Below are positions 24,506 to 35,302 of a stretch of 64,000 bases of DNA, in pieces. The notes under the pieces are model-generated. The model did no database searches, had not been told where the DNA came from, and saw only the letters and a list, made by a program, of their open reading frames with translations. Within the stretch, counting starts at the first letter, position 1, and each line of letters begins with the position of its first letter. The position numbers and the translations under genes are program-made. The DNA is from Acanthochlamys bracteata (lineage: Eukaryota; Streptophyta; Magnoliopsida; Pandanales; Velloziaceae), in the NCBI GenBank assembly GCA_019914995.1, contig CM034141.1:248001-312000 (forward strand), read 5' to 3'.

Positions 24506-25499
24506 ATGGAGGTTTCGTTAACTGCAGTTACAACCATTCCTAAAATACCGCTATCTGTTTCCCCAGCAACTTCTGTTCTCAGTTTTCGCCCTTCTAACTA
24601 TTCCCAAACTACACCTACTCCATGTCGCCCGCATGCATCAACAAGTTTGATTTTATCTATCCCCAAAAAGCCCCCAACAAATTCCGAAATTCCCAACGTG
24701 TGCACTCCCAATCCTTCTCTTTTATTCCGAGAGAAACCGTTATTCATCGAATCGTTGGGAGTCGATTTGATCTCGTTAATCGATTCAAACAATCGTCAAT
24801 TGATTTCGGCAGATATAAATTTGATCAAATCAACAGTAGAATTGCAATCGCTCGGTTTTTCAGCCTCAGATCTTCGTCGAATTATCGGAATGCGCCCGCA
24901 AAATTTAACTACTTCCTGGAAATACCAACGTTCTTCCGTTTCTGCTCAGGGAAGTTGGTGTAGCTAGTAGGTTTTTGATTTAAGAGAAGCTATTAATAGT
25001 CAACGTGGCTTTTGGTTTCTAACATTGAAGTACAGCTCCGCGGACGTTTTATTTCCTTCGGTCGATTGGTGTTGGTACATTGCATAGCAATCGAACTTGC
25101 TCTGTAGTGTGGAAAACAAGCTTGTTCCGCTGCTTGAATTTTTAGAAAAATCGGTATTCTGAAACACGAAGCGGGGTCGATGTTACGGAGGTTAGTGCAG
25201 CTGTTTCGTTATAGTGTTGAGCAGAATTTGCGGCTGAAATTGGAGTTTGCGGTGGAGGAGATGGGGATGGAGTTGAGTGAGGTGAGGGTGTTCCTGCAGT
25301 ACTTCTCATTAGTACGGAGAAGAGAATACGGCCGAGGTATTATGCGTGCTTGAAGAGTGCGGCCATGGTGTTGTCATTGTCAGGGATGCTGAGGCCGTCC
25401 GACGAAGAGTTTGGTAAGAGACCAGAGGTATGTGCTAGTTCTACTCCTCCATTGAAACAGTTGCCACTTTGGTGGCAGGGGATAGATGAAAATACATAG
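24506..25499 (+). pseudogene. Broken chloroplast-type mTERF gene (EMB3114-like)
   Basis: An intact frame runs from ATG 24506 to 24964. It begins with a Ser/Thr/Pro-rich stretch like a chloroplast transit peptide, followed by mTERF-repeat sequence (LGVDLISLIDSNNRQLISAD, then LGFSASDLRRIIGMRP). The similarity then continues in other frames: LLREVGVAS, an LVSNIEVQLRG piece, KIGILKHEAGSMLRRLVQLF, LKLEFAVEEMGMELSEVRVF, and finally RPRYYACLKSAAMVLSLSGM to a stop at 25497-25499. At least five frame changes are needed within about 600 bases, and one segment also meets an in-frame stop. mTERF proteins bind nucleic acid in organelles and support transcription or splicing. Position between OVATE and NHL genes matches Arabidopsis EMB3114 (At2g36000) as I recall it. 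Sequencing error is a poorer explanation, since all neighbouring genes are clean. Confidence 0.8.
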
Positions 25500-26165
25500 C
25501 TTGTTCAGTTTTTCTATTGGCAGTTTTGTTCCTAGCATAGAGGTATATCATGTGCAATGTATATTCTGTAACATTCTCGGGTCATATAGGATAACCTCAA
25601 TTAACCGTGTTTTTCACCACTCAGAAATTGCTTCTCTCTGGTAACTGAGAATTATAATTTATCTTGCCTAGTTTGACTTATATGACATTATTCCTATCCA
25701 TGGCATGTCTTACATCTATACTTTAACAATTATCTTTATCTGTTGGCTCATATAGCAACGGAATTAGGAAATTGTAGCATCTGTTTGTAGTGTATAAAAT
25801 TTATATGGCCTGTTAGAAATTACAGATACTAGCTTTGATGATAGCGCATCGTAATGACAATCTACAGCAATCATCTTTGTCCCATTTTATCTTGGTTAAG
25901 GAGTAGCTCCTGATCATATTAAGCAGTAGATACATCAATATGTATATCACCCGATATAAGCACATCCATGAGCTAGGGCAGCTTCTCTCCGGCAATGAAA
26001 ATACTATGTCTTTTAGGATCTGCAAGGTGAAGCGTGTTAGTTCTTGTAATAGTTATAAACATGTATGAATGAACAAAAAACTGAATTGGACTGTGCTATG
26101 GGACTGGTGTCTGTAAGGCTAGGTTGATTGGCAGTCTTCATGTGTGCTCATGCAGCAGAAATCAG

Positions 26166-26418
26166 TTAGGGGACGTTTGCCATTGCGTTTGAAGTGCTTA
26201 TCATTCCAATAAGCACTTTGTGTATCCTAATAAACCTTTTACAGTATTTTACAGAATTTAAAAAAATTTTTGGAAAGTACAGAAAACTGTATGTTATAAA
26301 ATCTTTATATGTATACTTTTTTTTAAGGATAAAAAAGCAAGCTTGTTTCCTGAAAAATCCCTAAAGTACACTTCATTTCAGAAAAAACTTCATTTCATAA
26401 GCACTCTCAAACATTCCC
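26166..26418. repeat. AT-rich Tourist-like MITE, copy 7
   Basis: The ends TTAGGGGACGTTTGCCATTG and GCACTCTCAAACATTCCC are inverted relative to each other. The inner arms GAAGTGCTTAT and ATAAGCACTCTC also pair. The interior is less like the other copies. Confidence 0.6.
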
Positions 26419-28499
26419 ATAGTGGACCAGCTAGTTAGAAGATGGAATTGGCCATTTCTTGATGGGTGTTCTCTGGAATTGTGAACAGAGAATCAAAGCT
26501 GCATATGCCCTGAGTAAAGGTTAATAGCACGCGGCGATGTTTGCTCAAGTCAATATCTGGAAGGAAGGGCATAGATTCTGATAAAAAGGAATAACCATAA
26601 ACATGCTTAGCTAGGGTAGTCGAGCAAATTAAGCTAGAGAGTATAGGTACTGTCTATATAAAAGCTTGTCTTGTGCTAAGGAAAAGAGTTTGCTCAAGTC
26701 AAAGAATGGTGCATGCATGCACTGGAGCGCTTTCCAGTATAAGGTTTGTAAGAAGAGAAGGTATTCTTTTACACTGGTATGAGTAAAGCTTCTCTATTAG
26801 ATTGAACATTATAGAGGTGTTGGACTGAATTTCTAAGTTCTTGGAAGTTGTTCTATTGGCATTGGGTCCTTATGTGTTGATGTAATTCTTGCACATTTGA
26901 TCTCTCTAAAACATAGGTTACATGTTAGCTTTTGAGTATTGTTGTAGTATTAAACTTATTAGAGTTATATCTATGTATCGTACATCAGTATCCATATAGT
27001 CTGCAATTATTAAAGGAGCTCTGTGGATTCTTATAACTAAGGTTATTCCTAAATGCTTATTGATGATAAACAGCTCGTATTATTATATGCTGTTTAGTCT
27101 GTCCGTTTTCCTGACGTATCAAGAAATTTGTAATTGATGTAACTCTTAATTATTCATCGTTACTTAGTCAATTTTATATGAGGCATGGTTTCAGCACTAT
27201 GATAAACAGCATTTGGAGTGACCTGATCGATGGGGCAGGAGAAGAGTAACCCCTGTCTCATCATTATATGTTAGTTTTTTAGTTATGAGCCAGATGTATA
27301 ATGAAATAGAACGTTCTTGAATGAAAATTTCCTGTAAAATAAATTTTAGTTTGCTTCGTTTCAAGTTTGTCTGTACCAGCAAAGAAGAAAATATTATGAT
27401 CCTGGTTATGACTAATAAGTTCAGAATGCACTTGTTCATATTTGAAGAGGCTTTTTTATGCTCCAGAATGTTGTTGTTCTTTTTTGGATTCATCATCTTC
27501 TGCACCTGTTGGTAGTTGTTTCTTTAAGATGTCTGTCATTCTGCATTCTATCTTGACTGCCCAACTTTTATTTACTTTTTCAGTTTTGGATGGCTTTCTT
27601 CTTTAAGATATCTTCTATTTGCACTCTGGAGCTGAATATAGAACTATTCTCTATAAATTTCTTTTCGATTAATTATCAGACTAGAGACATTATTCTATGA
27701 AATGATTCATCCAGTTCTTAATATTGTTAATGGGTGATCAAAGGAATTTTTCCATACTTGAGTAAGAGAACCCTTTTATCAGTCTTTATCAGTTTCCATG
27801 TGCATATGGTTTTGCTCAGAAATGAAAGCATGGAATAGAATAAATGCTTCAGAGGATTGAGAAACACTGTGTGCAGGGAGAAAGCATCCAGTTTCCACAA
27901 TACCTGTTCGTGCTGGGCTGATTCTTAACAGCTGTGTAATCTGTGGATCCTATGACTCTAGAGCAAACACAGTCTGCAAGTTTCACATGTTGATTTGCTT
28001 AAAGTAAGGTCTCTCTTGCTTAATGAGTTGTGTTGGATCTGTTCTCTTTTTTCTAGTTAATGTAACTGCCATGTTTAAACAAAAGCTAATAAGTCTTTGC
28101 TGTCCAGGTCGACTATGACAATGACTGACTTCCTCCAACTAGAGTCGAAACATGCAATCTAAAACATGCACCTGCTGAGTAGAGCATCACGAAGGAAGGG
28201 TCTTAATCTACTTTCTGGCATTTCTCTTTGACATGAAGTTGTTTCCAGGTATTAACCTTTCCTAAAAGTAGTGTCCAAAAACAAGTGCCTTGTGGAATAA
28301 TTTCAATCCTGTAGTAACTGTTACAAGCTCTTTGACTACTTTCAGGTTCCAAGTTATTAAAATATAATGTCTTTTGCATGTCCTTCTGGGAACTGAAGTT
28401 GAGCCTGATCTGAGCATACTATACGTCATTTAAGGTGCGTGTGAATGTGACATTCAACATTTTTTTTTGTTTACCAAGTTACGGCTATGGGGTAGATAC

Positions 28500-28722
28500 G
28501 TGAACGTATGCATTTGGATGTTTTTTTAAAATTGAACTTTTTTAAAATAAAAAATATTTTTTTTAAAAAATAAGTTTTATTTTTTTATCTAAAAAAATAA
28601 AAATATATTAAAAAAATTTATTGCGTAGAATTTTTTTATATTCAAATAAATTTTTTAAATATTTATAAAAAACGTAAATAAAAAATTAAAAAAATATTTT
28701 AGAATAAGCTAAACAACTATAA
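28500..28722 (-). repeat. AT-rich Tourist-like MITE, copy 8
   Basis: Family core in reverse orientation; the ends ATGCATTTGGATG and AAGCTAAACAAC are worn. It abuts copy 9, which lies in the opposite orientation. Confidence 0.45.
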
Positions 28723-28976
28723 GTGCGTTTGGCAATGCGTACCAAAAACTATATTTTAATTTTTTTTAATTTTATATTTTTTAATACATATTTTATAAAT
28801 ATATAAAAATTTTATTTAAAAATTTAGAAAATATAAAAAAATTTTCCAGAATGAAATTTTTTTATTATATATTTTTATTATTTTTTTAGAATTAAAATAA
28901 ATAAAATTTATTTTTTAAAAAAATATTTTTTATTTTAGAAAAATTTTATTTCATGAACACTCTTCAATGCCACCTA
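28720..28976 (+). repeat. AT-rich Tourist-like MITE, copy 9
   Basis: The left end TAAGTGCGTTTGGCAATGCG and right end TTCAATGCCACCTATA are inverted. The core reads TTTTTTAATACATATTTTAT and then ATTTAAAAATTTAGAAAA. Confidence 0.6.
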
Positions 28977-29679
28977 TATGTTCTGCCGATTATTTGTAAC
29001 ACCTGAGTCCTCATTGCCCATGTTCTTTTTAACCATTTATAGCGTGTTTTTATTTACATAAAAATTAAATTTTATAAAAATGAAATTCGCTAGGAAATAG
29101 AATTAAAAATAATAATTAAATACGTAAAATAAAATTTAAAATTAAATTTTGATAAATATGGAATTTAATATAAAATATAAATAATAATTACAAAATGTAA
29201 AATAGTGGAAGTTAGAATCCGGAAAAAAAAGTAAAGTTTTTTTCAATTAAAATATATCCTTACCGGACGGAACAGAGTGGATGGTTCTTTTTCTTCATCA
29301 TCGATATTTGGTTGTATCTACCAGCCTATCGAATCTAAAGACTTTAAAAAACAGGTAAACGAAATCTTCATCTCCTCTTCTTCTTCTTGACTCGTTAATT
29401 TTAGTCTTTTTCTTGGGTTTTGTGGTCCTTTATTGTGTTTTTTTATCCTTCATTCAATGATCGATCAATCATCAATGATCCTTGTAGTTAGCTTCACGAG
29501 CATTGCACATTGTTTTGTTCTTGTTTGTCTTCATACAGAGACATTAAAAATGGCAACTCCATCATTTTAGTCACTACTACTCAACGGCTACTTCTGTTAC
29601 TTCTGTAGCCCGTTAGTGGACACACTACTGGGTCCTTATGGAATATATTAGACACTTCAGTAATTTTAATCAAAGTACC

Positions 29680-29971
29680 AACTTAGTTCAGAAATCAACG
29701 TCTATACACACTCACTGTAAGGGCATATTTGGAGAGCTTCTTTCTTTCAATTTTTTATTTTATATTTTTTAATAAAATTTTTAATAAAAATACAAAAAAA
29801 TTCTACATCATAAAATTTTTTTATTAATTATTTTTATTAATTTTTTAAATAAAAAATTTTCAAAATATTTTTTCTTTTCAAAAAGCTATAAAAAAAGCAC
29901 TCCCATCTTCGTCATTGCATATAAAACGTTAACTTAGTTCAGAAATCAACGTCTATACACACTCACCGTAA
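29680..29971 (+). repeat. 41-bp direct repeat flanking a MITE
   Basis: The string starting AACTTAGTTCAGAAATCAAC and ending CTCACTGTAA (29680-29720) recurs at 29931-29971 with a single T-to-C change. A MITE (copy 10) fills most of the 210 bases between. Confidence 0.85.
29718..29905 (+). repeat. AT-rich Tourist-like MITE, copy 10
   Basis: The left end TAAGGGCATATTTGGAGAGC and right end AAAAAGCACTCCCAT are imperfectly inverted. The core has TATTTTTTAATAAAATTTTT and CTACATCATAAAATTTTTTT. Confidence 0.55.
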
Positions 29972-30368
29972 ATCTTCTCTTACGCGGTTGTTCCAGATTA
30001 GTGCGGAATTTAAATATAAAAGTAAATAAGTTTTACAAAATTAAATTTGATAAAAATACAATTATAGTAGAAGTAAAATTCAAGATATAATTAAAATATA
30101 TGAAATAAAAATTAGGATAAAACTTTTATAAAAGTAAAATTCGATGCTAATTTAAAATCTTAAAAAAAGTAGATGTATTTAAATGAAACATTTGATATTT
30201 TTTGTATCCTAAAATAGCATTCATCTAATTTTGCTATTCCTTATTCATTTGGTAATCAGAAATCGATAGTGTTATTTGTCACTCATTTAATTCACCTTCG
30301 TTCCTCGTTTTCCAACTCACCCCACCGCTCACGCTCTCGATCACAATCTTCTTCTTCTTCTTCTTCTC

Positions 30369-30376
30369 TATAAAAA
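30369..30376 (+). promoter_or_regulatory. TATA box of the aspartic protease gene
   Basis: TATAAAAA about 70 bases before the ATG, just after a (CTT)n pyrimidine tract. Confidence 0.5.
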
Positions 30377-30443
30377 ACATCACCTTCACACAAAGCAAAG
30401 AATTCCAACGGCTTCCTTTTCTCATTCTCTGAATTTCTCAATA

Positions 30444-31886
30444 ATGTCTACGACTCTCTTGTCGCTCTTTCTCTTCTTCTTTCTCCTTCTCCACTTCTCC
30501 GCCGCCGCCATCGACGGCGGTGTAAGCTCTAGTACTTTTCATCTTCACCGTCTTCGTCGTCATCTTCCGTCCGCTACCATTGACTCTTTTGAGCACTTCG
30601 CGGAACTCGCAAAGTCTTCACTGCGGCGAGCTCACCATCTCAAAAACCCCGATAAAATGAAGAAGAAGAAGCAGTATTCACCTGCGGTGGAAGAGCCGCT
30701 TTTCGCCCACTCTTACGGTGGATACTCTATGACGCTTGCGTTCGGCACGCCGCCTCAGCTGCTCTCCGTAATTCTCGATACCGGCAGTCATTTAACTTGG
30801 ATTTCATGTACTCGCAACTACGCTTGCCGTGATTGTTCTTCTCCCTCGAACCCTTCTTCTGTATTCCCTGTTTTCCTTCCTAGGAACTCTACATCCGCCC
30901 GTCTTCTCGGGTGCCGAAATCCCAAGTGTTCTTATTTCCATTCACCTTCCCGGATTTCGTCATGTGTAAACTGCAATACTTCCAACACTTCGTCTCAGAC
31001 GTGTTCTCCATTATGCCCGCCGTATGTGATCATATACGGTTCCGGTTCAACTGCCGGACTTCTTCTCTCTGACACACTTGACCTTCCCGGCTGGAAAGTT
31101 GCAAACTTTACGTTCGGGTGTTCTCTTGTCTCCATCCACCAGCCTTCCGGAGGCATTGCAGGATTCGGCCGCGGCCCTGGTTCGCTGCCTGCACAACTAA
31201 ATCTCAACCAATTCTCATACTGTATGATTTCGCGAAGGTTCGATGATAATGCTACTGAGAGCGGCGATGTTGTCCTCGGTGGAAGCCCTGCGGACTCTGC
31301 TGGCATGCAGTCGACACCGTTCGCAACCAATCCGACGGCGAAGAATAACAACTCTGCTTTCTCCGTTTATTATTATCTCACCTTGAAGAAGATAACTGTC
31401 GATGGGAAGAAGGTGAAGATGGTTTCAAGCTCTAAGCTTTCGACAGGGGCCGACGGCAACGGCGGTGTTATTATTGATTCTGGTACAACGTTCACATACA
31501 TGGAGCCTGCCGTGCTAGAGCCATTAGAGAAGGCAATGGTAGCGGCAGTAGCTGGTAAACTGAATAGGTCGGCGATAGCAGAAGCGGGAACGGGGTTGCG
31601 CCCATGCTTCGCGTTACCCTCAGGTGAAACAGAACTCAAACTGCCGGGATTGGCCTTACATTTCAAAGGCGGCGCTGAAATGCGATTGCCGGTGGAGAAC
31701 TACTTCGCATTCGTCGGGCATTCGGCGTTATGCTTAACCATTGTCTCTGATGCCGGAAACGGAGAATCTTCGGCCACCGGTCCGGCGGTGATACTGGGAA
31801 GCTTTCAGCAGCAGAACTACAAGATTGTGTATGATCTTGAGAAGGAACGGCTGAGATTTCGTCAACAGTCGTGTGGTGGGAGTTAG
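30444..31886 (+). CDS. Nepenthesin-like secreted aspartic protease
   Basis: Intronless frame of 480 residues, a pepsin-type (A1B) aspartic protease of the plant nepenthesin-like group, close to the uncharacterised Arabidopsis At4g16563 type. A signal peptide covers about residues 1-22, with a Leu/Phe-rich core. A basic propeptide-like region follows to about residue 80. The first catalytic Asp is D112 in ILDTGSHLTW and the second is D345 in IIDSGTTFTY; both are intact. The Cys-rich insert between them, with CRDC and SSCVNC motifs, is the nepenthesin-type insertion. GIAGFGRGPGSLPAQL and the C-terminal ILGSFQQQNYKIVYDLEKER are further family marks. The predicted place of action is the cell wall or vacuole. 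The substrate cannot be told. Confidence 0.92.
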   Translation: MSTTLLSLFLFFFLLLHFSAAAIDGGVSSSTFHLHRLRRHLPSATIDSFEHFAELAKSSLRRAHHLKNPDKMKKKKQYSPAVEEPLFAHSYGGYSMTLAFGTPPQLLSVILDTGSHLTWISCTRNYACRDCSSPSNPSSVFPVFLPRNSTSARLLGCRNPKCSYFHSPSRISSCVNCNTSNTSSQTCSPLCPPYVIIYGSGSTAGLLLSDTLDLPGWKVANFTFGCSLVSIHQPSGGIAGFGRGPGSLPAQLNLNQFSYCMISRRFDDNATESGDVVLGGSPADSAGMQSTPFATNPTAKNNNSAFSVYYYLTLKKITVDGKKVKMVSSSKLSTGADGNGGVIIDSGTTFTYMEPAVLEPLEKAMVAAVAGKLNRSAIAEAGTGLRPCFALPSGETELKLPGLALHFKGGAEMRLPVENYFAFVGHSALCLTIVSDAGNGESSATGPAVILGSFQQQNYKIVYDLEKERLRFRQQSCGGS

Positions 31887-32948
31887 TAATTAGAAAAAAG
31901 TTTTTCATTCTTAATTAATATGAGCGAGCACTGTATTGATTTGTTTAATTTATTTTATGATAATAATAATATAATAATGCTTAAAAGAGGGGAGCATTAT
32001 AAAAAAATTAACAAGAATGTTTGTTTGTGCGACTATTAGTTTTTTGTGTTAATTAAATGAAAAAGTTGGATGGGTTTAGGAGATGAGTCTCTTTTATAAA
32101 TGGAAAAAGCTAATAAAATTATAAATAATTAGACATGAGTTTTTTTAAAATAATTTTGTAAGGTTTTTATAGACAGTGGAGAGCTATGTTGAATTTGTAG
32201 TGCCAGTTCCCAATCAATGTTAGAGAAATTTATTTGGAGCGATATTATTAGTTGCGAGTGCAAACTGCAAAGCAGGGAAGAACATTTATTAACTTTACAC
32301 TGAAAGCACGCAAAGTATATACTTAGGCTATTACTCTAATAAACAAGTCTTTGTTTTATAAAGTTCTAAACAAAGTATCTGATTGTTTTATAAATTATTT
32401 TTATAAAACATTTTTAAAATTATTACGCTTATAAACATTTTTATATTTTATAATTATGTTGATGTTATAAATTTATGTATTTATATATATTTCATTATTG
32501 TTTTAAATAATAAATTAAACTTGATTTTGTAAAAAATTTTAAATAATTTATTTAAACGTTTTTTTGTTTAATCACTCTACGACATCCCCTCAAATTCGAT
32601 TGGTATATTGTGTATCAAATAAGAGTTGTGATCTATTAGAACAACATCTTATTGAAAAAGTTCATCTGAAAAGTTTTTCAAGAATTCTTTGTTACTTATT
32701 TCAAAATTTTAAGCATACGAATAGGAATCCTAGAAAAGGCGCAAAAGACGATTTTATAAGCGAAAATATTTATAAGCATTTTAAATAAAACTATCCAAAT
32801 AGAGTATTTATTTATGCTATTTAACCTAATAATATTTTGAATTACTATTCACTGATAAAAATTAATGTTCAAGAACTGTTATATTTGATTACTACAACCA
32901 TGACGAAATTGAAATAAACAGAATTCAAAAAATCTAAATTCAAAAAAA
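31887..32948. other. Intergenic region between convergent protease and NHL genes
   Basis: 3' flanks of both genes; AT-rich. A worn stretch at 32390-32540 resembles the MITE core. No gene seen. Confidence 0.45.
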
Positions 32949-33542
32949 CTAGAGGGATTTCACACTGCAGTTACGATTCTGCTGCAAGGCTTGAGGCTGC
33001 AACTTCCCTCCGTTCACCGGAATCTTAACATCGCAGTCGATCATCAGCTTCCGATGTACTTTGAGTTCCAATACCTTCAAAGTCAGCCTAGTCTCAAATT
33101 TCAGATTAACGTTGTAGTAACCTTGCAATGTCTCTCTAGCAAACATCTGCGGCAACTTCCTCTCTGCAACTCTGCTTCCTCTGATCGCAATCTGGAGCCG
33201 CTTGGTGGAGTTCGGTGCTAGTTCTGTAGGCGTCAACGATTTTCCAACAAGCAAGGAGCCACCGTAAAACATGTCAAGCTCTGCATTGTCTAAGTAGACA
33301 TGGAATTTCTTGTTAGGGTTTGTCAGTTTAACGTTGACCCCAATGTCGTAGAGAAGTTGTCTTGGTGGGCTACTGTTTGCAGGAGATAACCTGAGTTCGG
33401 TAAGGGAGACGGAATCGATAGCAGCGGTGAGCTTATGAGGACGGTATACGATCCACGTCATACCAACAAACGCGCCGAAGACGACCGCGAGCGCGAGCAA
33501 TGCGTATACAACTCGATGGAGAACTTTGCAGCAAGACGCCAT
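32949..33542 (-). CDS. NHL (NDR1/HIN1-like) LEA_2 membrane protein, copy A
   Basis: Intronless frame of 197 residues. NHL proteins are plasma-membrane proteins with one N-terminal membrane anchor and an outer LEA_2 domain; some are induced by pathogens or stress. The anchor is about residues 9-34 (VVYALLALAVVFGAFVGMTW), followed by the family junction IVYRPHKL. The LEA_2 domain follows, with VNVKLTNPNKKFHVYLDN in the place of the usual xNPNxxxxxxY motif. A C-terminal cysteine (NCSVKSL) is present. The start is the ATG at 33542; the frame upstream has no further ATG. It is the most divergent of the three NHL genes here. Confidence 0.88.
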   Translation of the reverse strand: MASCCKVLHRVVYALLALAVVFGAFVGMTWIVYRPHKLTAAIDSVSLTELRLSPANSSPPRQLLYDIGVNVKLTNPNKKFHVYLDNAELDMFYGGSLLVGKSLTPTELAPNSTKRLQIAIRGSRVAERKLPQMFARETLQGYYNVNLKFETRLTLKVLELKVHRKLMIDCDVKIPVNGGKLQPQALQQNRNCSVKSL

Positions 33543-33621
33543 GGTTTCAACAAACAAAGGAACAATGTTGCAGAAGTTGATAGGGTTAGGGTTTTGTGGT
33601 GTTGTCGAAGAAGAGAAGTGT

Positions 33622-33629
33622 TATATATA
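33622..33629 (-). promoter_or_regulatory. TATA-like box of NHL copy A
   Basis: Minus-strand TATATATA about 80 bases upstream of the ATG. Confidence 0.45.
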
Positions 33630-34114
33630 GAGGAATAGAATTGGAAGAATCCATGTTTGAGTTGAGTAGGTGTCTTCATGTTTGAGACTGATACTGAGAA
33701 GCAGAGCAGAGAGAGTCCTGTTCTAATGAAATAGAAAGTTCTACTGAAAATTATATTCAACGAAGAAGAAGGAAAGAAGAGAGAAAAATTAATTATATTA
33801 AATTATTAATCAAACTAGTTAATTTTTAAATCTTTAAGCTTTGAAGTTAGATGTAATGGATAAATTATAAATCGTGGGAATTCGTTATAAAAATTAGAAA
33901 ATCTAAGATTTTAGATTCTAATTCTTTGACTAAGAACTATGAGTTATTGTTATATATTTCTTTATGATCTTACTAATTTTTTAAGAAGAAGAAATATAGA
34001 TATAATAAATTGCGCTTATAGCATGTTGCTGCAAAGTTGGGGATGCAAAACTTTCGTACATAACCCAAATTAATTGCTTATGGACTACCTACCAAACGGC
34101 GGCGATGGATAGTA

Positions 34115-34276
34115 TCAGGGTAAGGCTGTTATTTCGACTGCATTGCAGCAACGGTAGTGACGACGGTTCAGGTCTTCTAAAAGACTCGCGGGATTCAGTA
34201 GCGATCGGTAGCCATTATTGTTGCTGCTGTTGATTTGGAGGACGAATTGCTGGTTTTGATCAGATTTCGTCGACAT
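34115..34276 (-). CDS. Small open frame of 53 residues, uncertain
   Basis: Not recognised. The frame begins MSTKSDQNQQFVLQINSSNN and ends in CCNAVEITALP. It lies in a locally GC-richer island and has mixed, non-repetitive amino acid use. It could be a first exon, a relic or chance. No domain, signal peptide or membrane span is visible. Confidence 0.2.
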   Translation of the reverse strand: MSTKSDQNQQFVLQINSSNNNGYRSLLNPASLLEDLNRRHYRCCNAVEITALP

Positions 34277-34758
34277 ATTTGTTTTCGGGAGAGAGATTTC
34301 AATGGAAGAATATTGGGACTTGCTTGCTTTGTAATGTCAGTAAGAAGCGACACGGCTACGAATGCTGCCGGTTTGTATGAACAAACTAGGATTCCCTCCG
34401 GCGATTGTAGAGTTCGCAGTGAGTTGAGTTGTGACGCAGGAACAAATAAAATAGAGGAGAATGGAAATATAAAAGGAATCGTGATGGTTTAACATAAGGG
34501 TTAAAGTGTAGCCACGGAACACATTATAACCTTGGAGGTTTGCGAGCGGTAGTTAAGTTGTTCCGCAGGAGTATAACCGAAGAGAAATAAATTTTGTGAA
34601 AAAAGTGAAGCACCCGATGATTAGTACGGGGATTTTGGACCAAAAACGACGGTCGTTATAAGGATTAAAAGTGCACAGCGGAACAAACTAACAATTCCGT
34701 TAACAAGGAGTTGTGTTCAAATATTGACCATCCATCCAATGGATAGACATTTTGAAGA

Positions 34759-34779
34759 AAGATGACGTGGCGTCATCTT
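34759..34779. promoter_or_regulatory. Perfect palindrome with TGACG/ACGTGG cores
   Basis: Two 9-base arms, AAGATGACG and CGTCATCTT, around TGG. TGACG and ACGTGG are bZIP-type binding cores. On both sides lie direct repeats of CCATCCAA-type and GTGTTCAAAT-type strings (34709-34740 and 34780-34816). Confidence 0.5.
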
Positions 34780-34836
34780 GACTATCCATCCAATAAAAAA
34801 GGAGTGTGTTCAAATTTTACTTAAAAAGTAGAGAAT

Positions 34837-35047
34837 TAGAGCACATTTGGCACTTCATTTATTTACAATTTTATTTAATTTTATTTAAATAACTATTTAT
34901 ATTTTTTTAAGTTAATATAATTATACTTCATAAATATAAGTTTTATAATTTTTAACTAAAATAAAAAACCAAATTATTTTTTAAAAATATCTTCAAATAA
35001 ATTTATTTTTAAAAGTTTTTTTTGTTTGGACTTTCAAATGACCCTTT
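34837..35047. repeat. AT-rich Tourist-like MITE, copy 11
   Basis: The ends TTAGAGCACATTTGGCACTT and CTTTCAAATGACCCTTTAA are inverted. It abuts copy 12 directly. Confidence 0.5.
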
Positions 35048-35302
35048 AAGAGGACGTTTGGTAATGTTTATTAAATGAAGTTTTTTTAAAACAGAAAATA
35101 TTTTTATTTTTTTTAAAAATAAATTTTATTTTAAAAAATTAATAAAAATATGTAATAAAAGATTTTATTTCGTAGAATTTTTTTACACTTTTTAAATTTT
35201 TAATAAAATTTTTTTAAATAATTATAAAATATGTATTAAAAAATATAAAATAAAAAAATTAAAAAAAAGCGTTTGAAAAATGCAATCCCCGAACGCACTC
35301 TT
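35046..35302 (-). repeat. AT-rich Tourist-like MITE, copy 12
   Basis: The left end TTAAGAGGACGTTTGGTAATG-like and right end CAATCCCCGAACGCACTCTT are inverted. The core is in reverse orientation (ATAAAATATGTATTAAAAAA). Confidence 0.6.

Larger units (their letters stand above)
25500..30443. other. Long intergenic region
   Basis: Nearly 5 kb without a gene I can support. It holds four MITE copies and a 41-bp direct repeat around one of them. The protease promoter lies at the right end. Confidence 0.5.

Noticed and set aside
24964..25500. Explaining the mTERF shifts by introns
   Set aside because: The shifts are one-base slips with continuous similarity across them, too short for introns and without GT-AG pairs.
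27877..28005. Open stretch with SCVICGSYDSRANTVCKFH, like a CxxC...CxxH zinc knuckle
   Set aside because: No start, no matching neighbouring exons, and a stop follows just past a weak donor. Only about 40 residues, so chance is likely.
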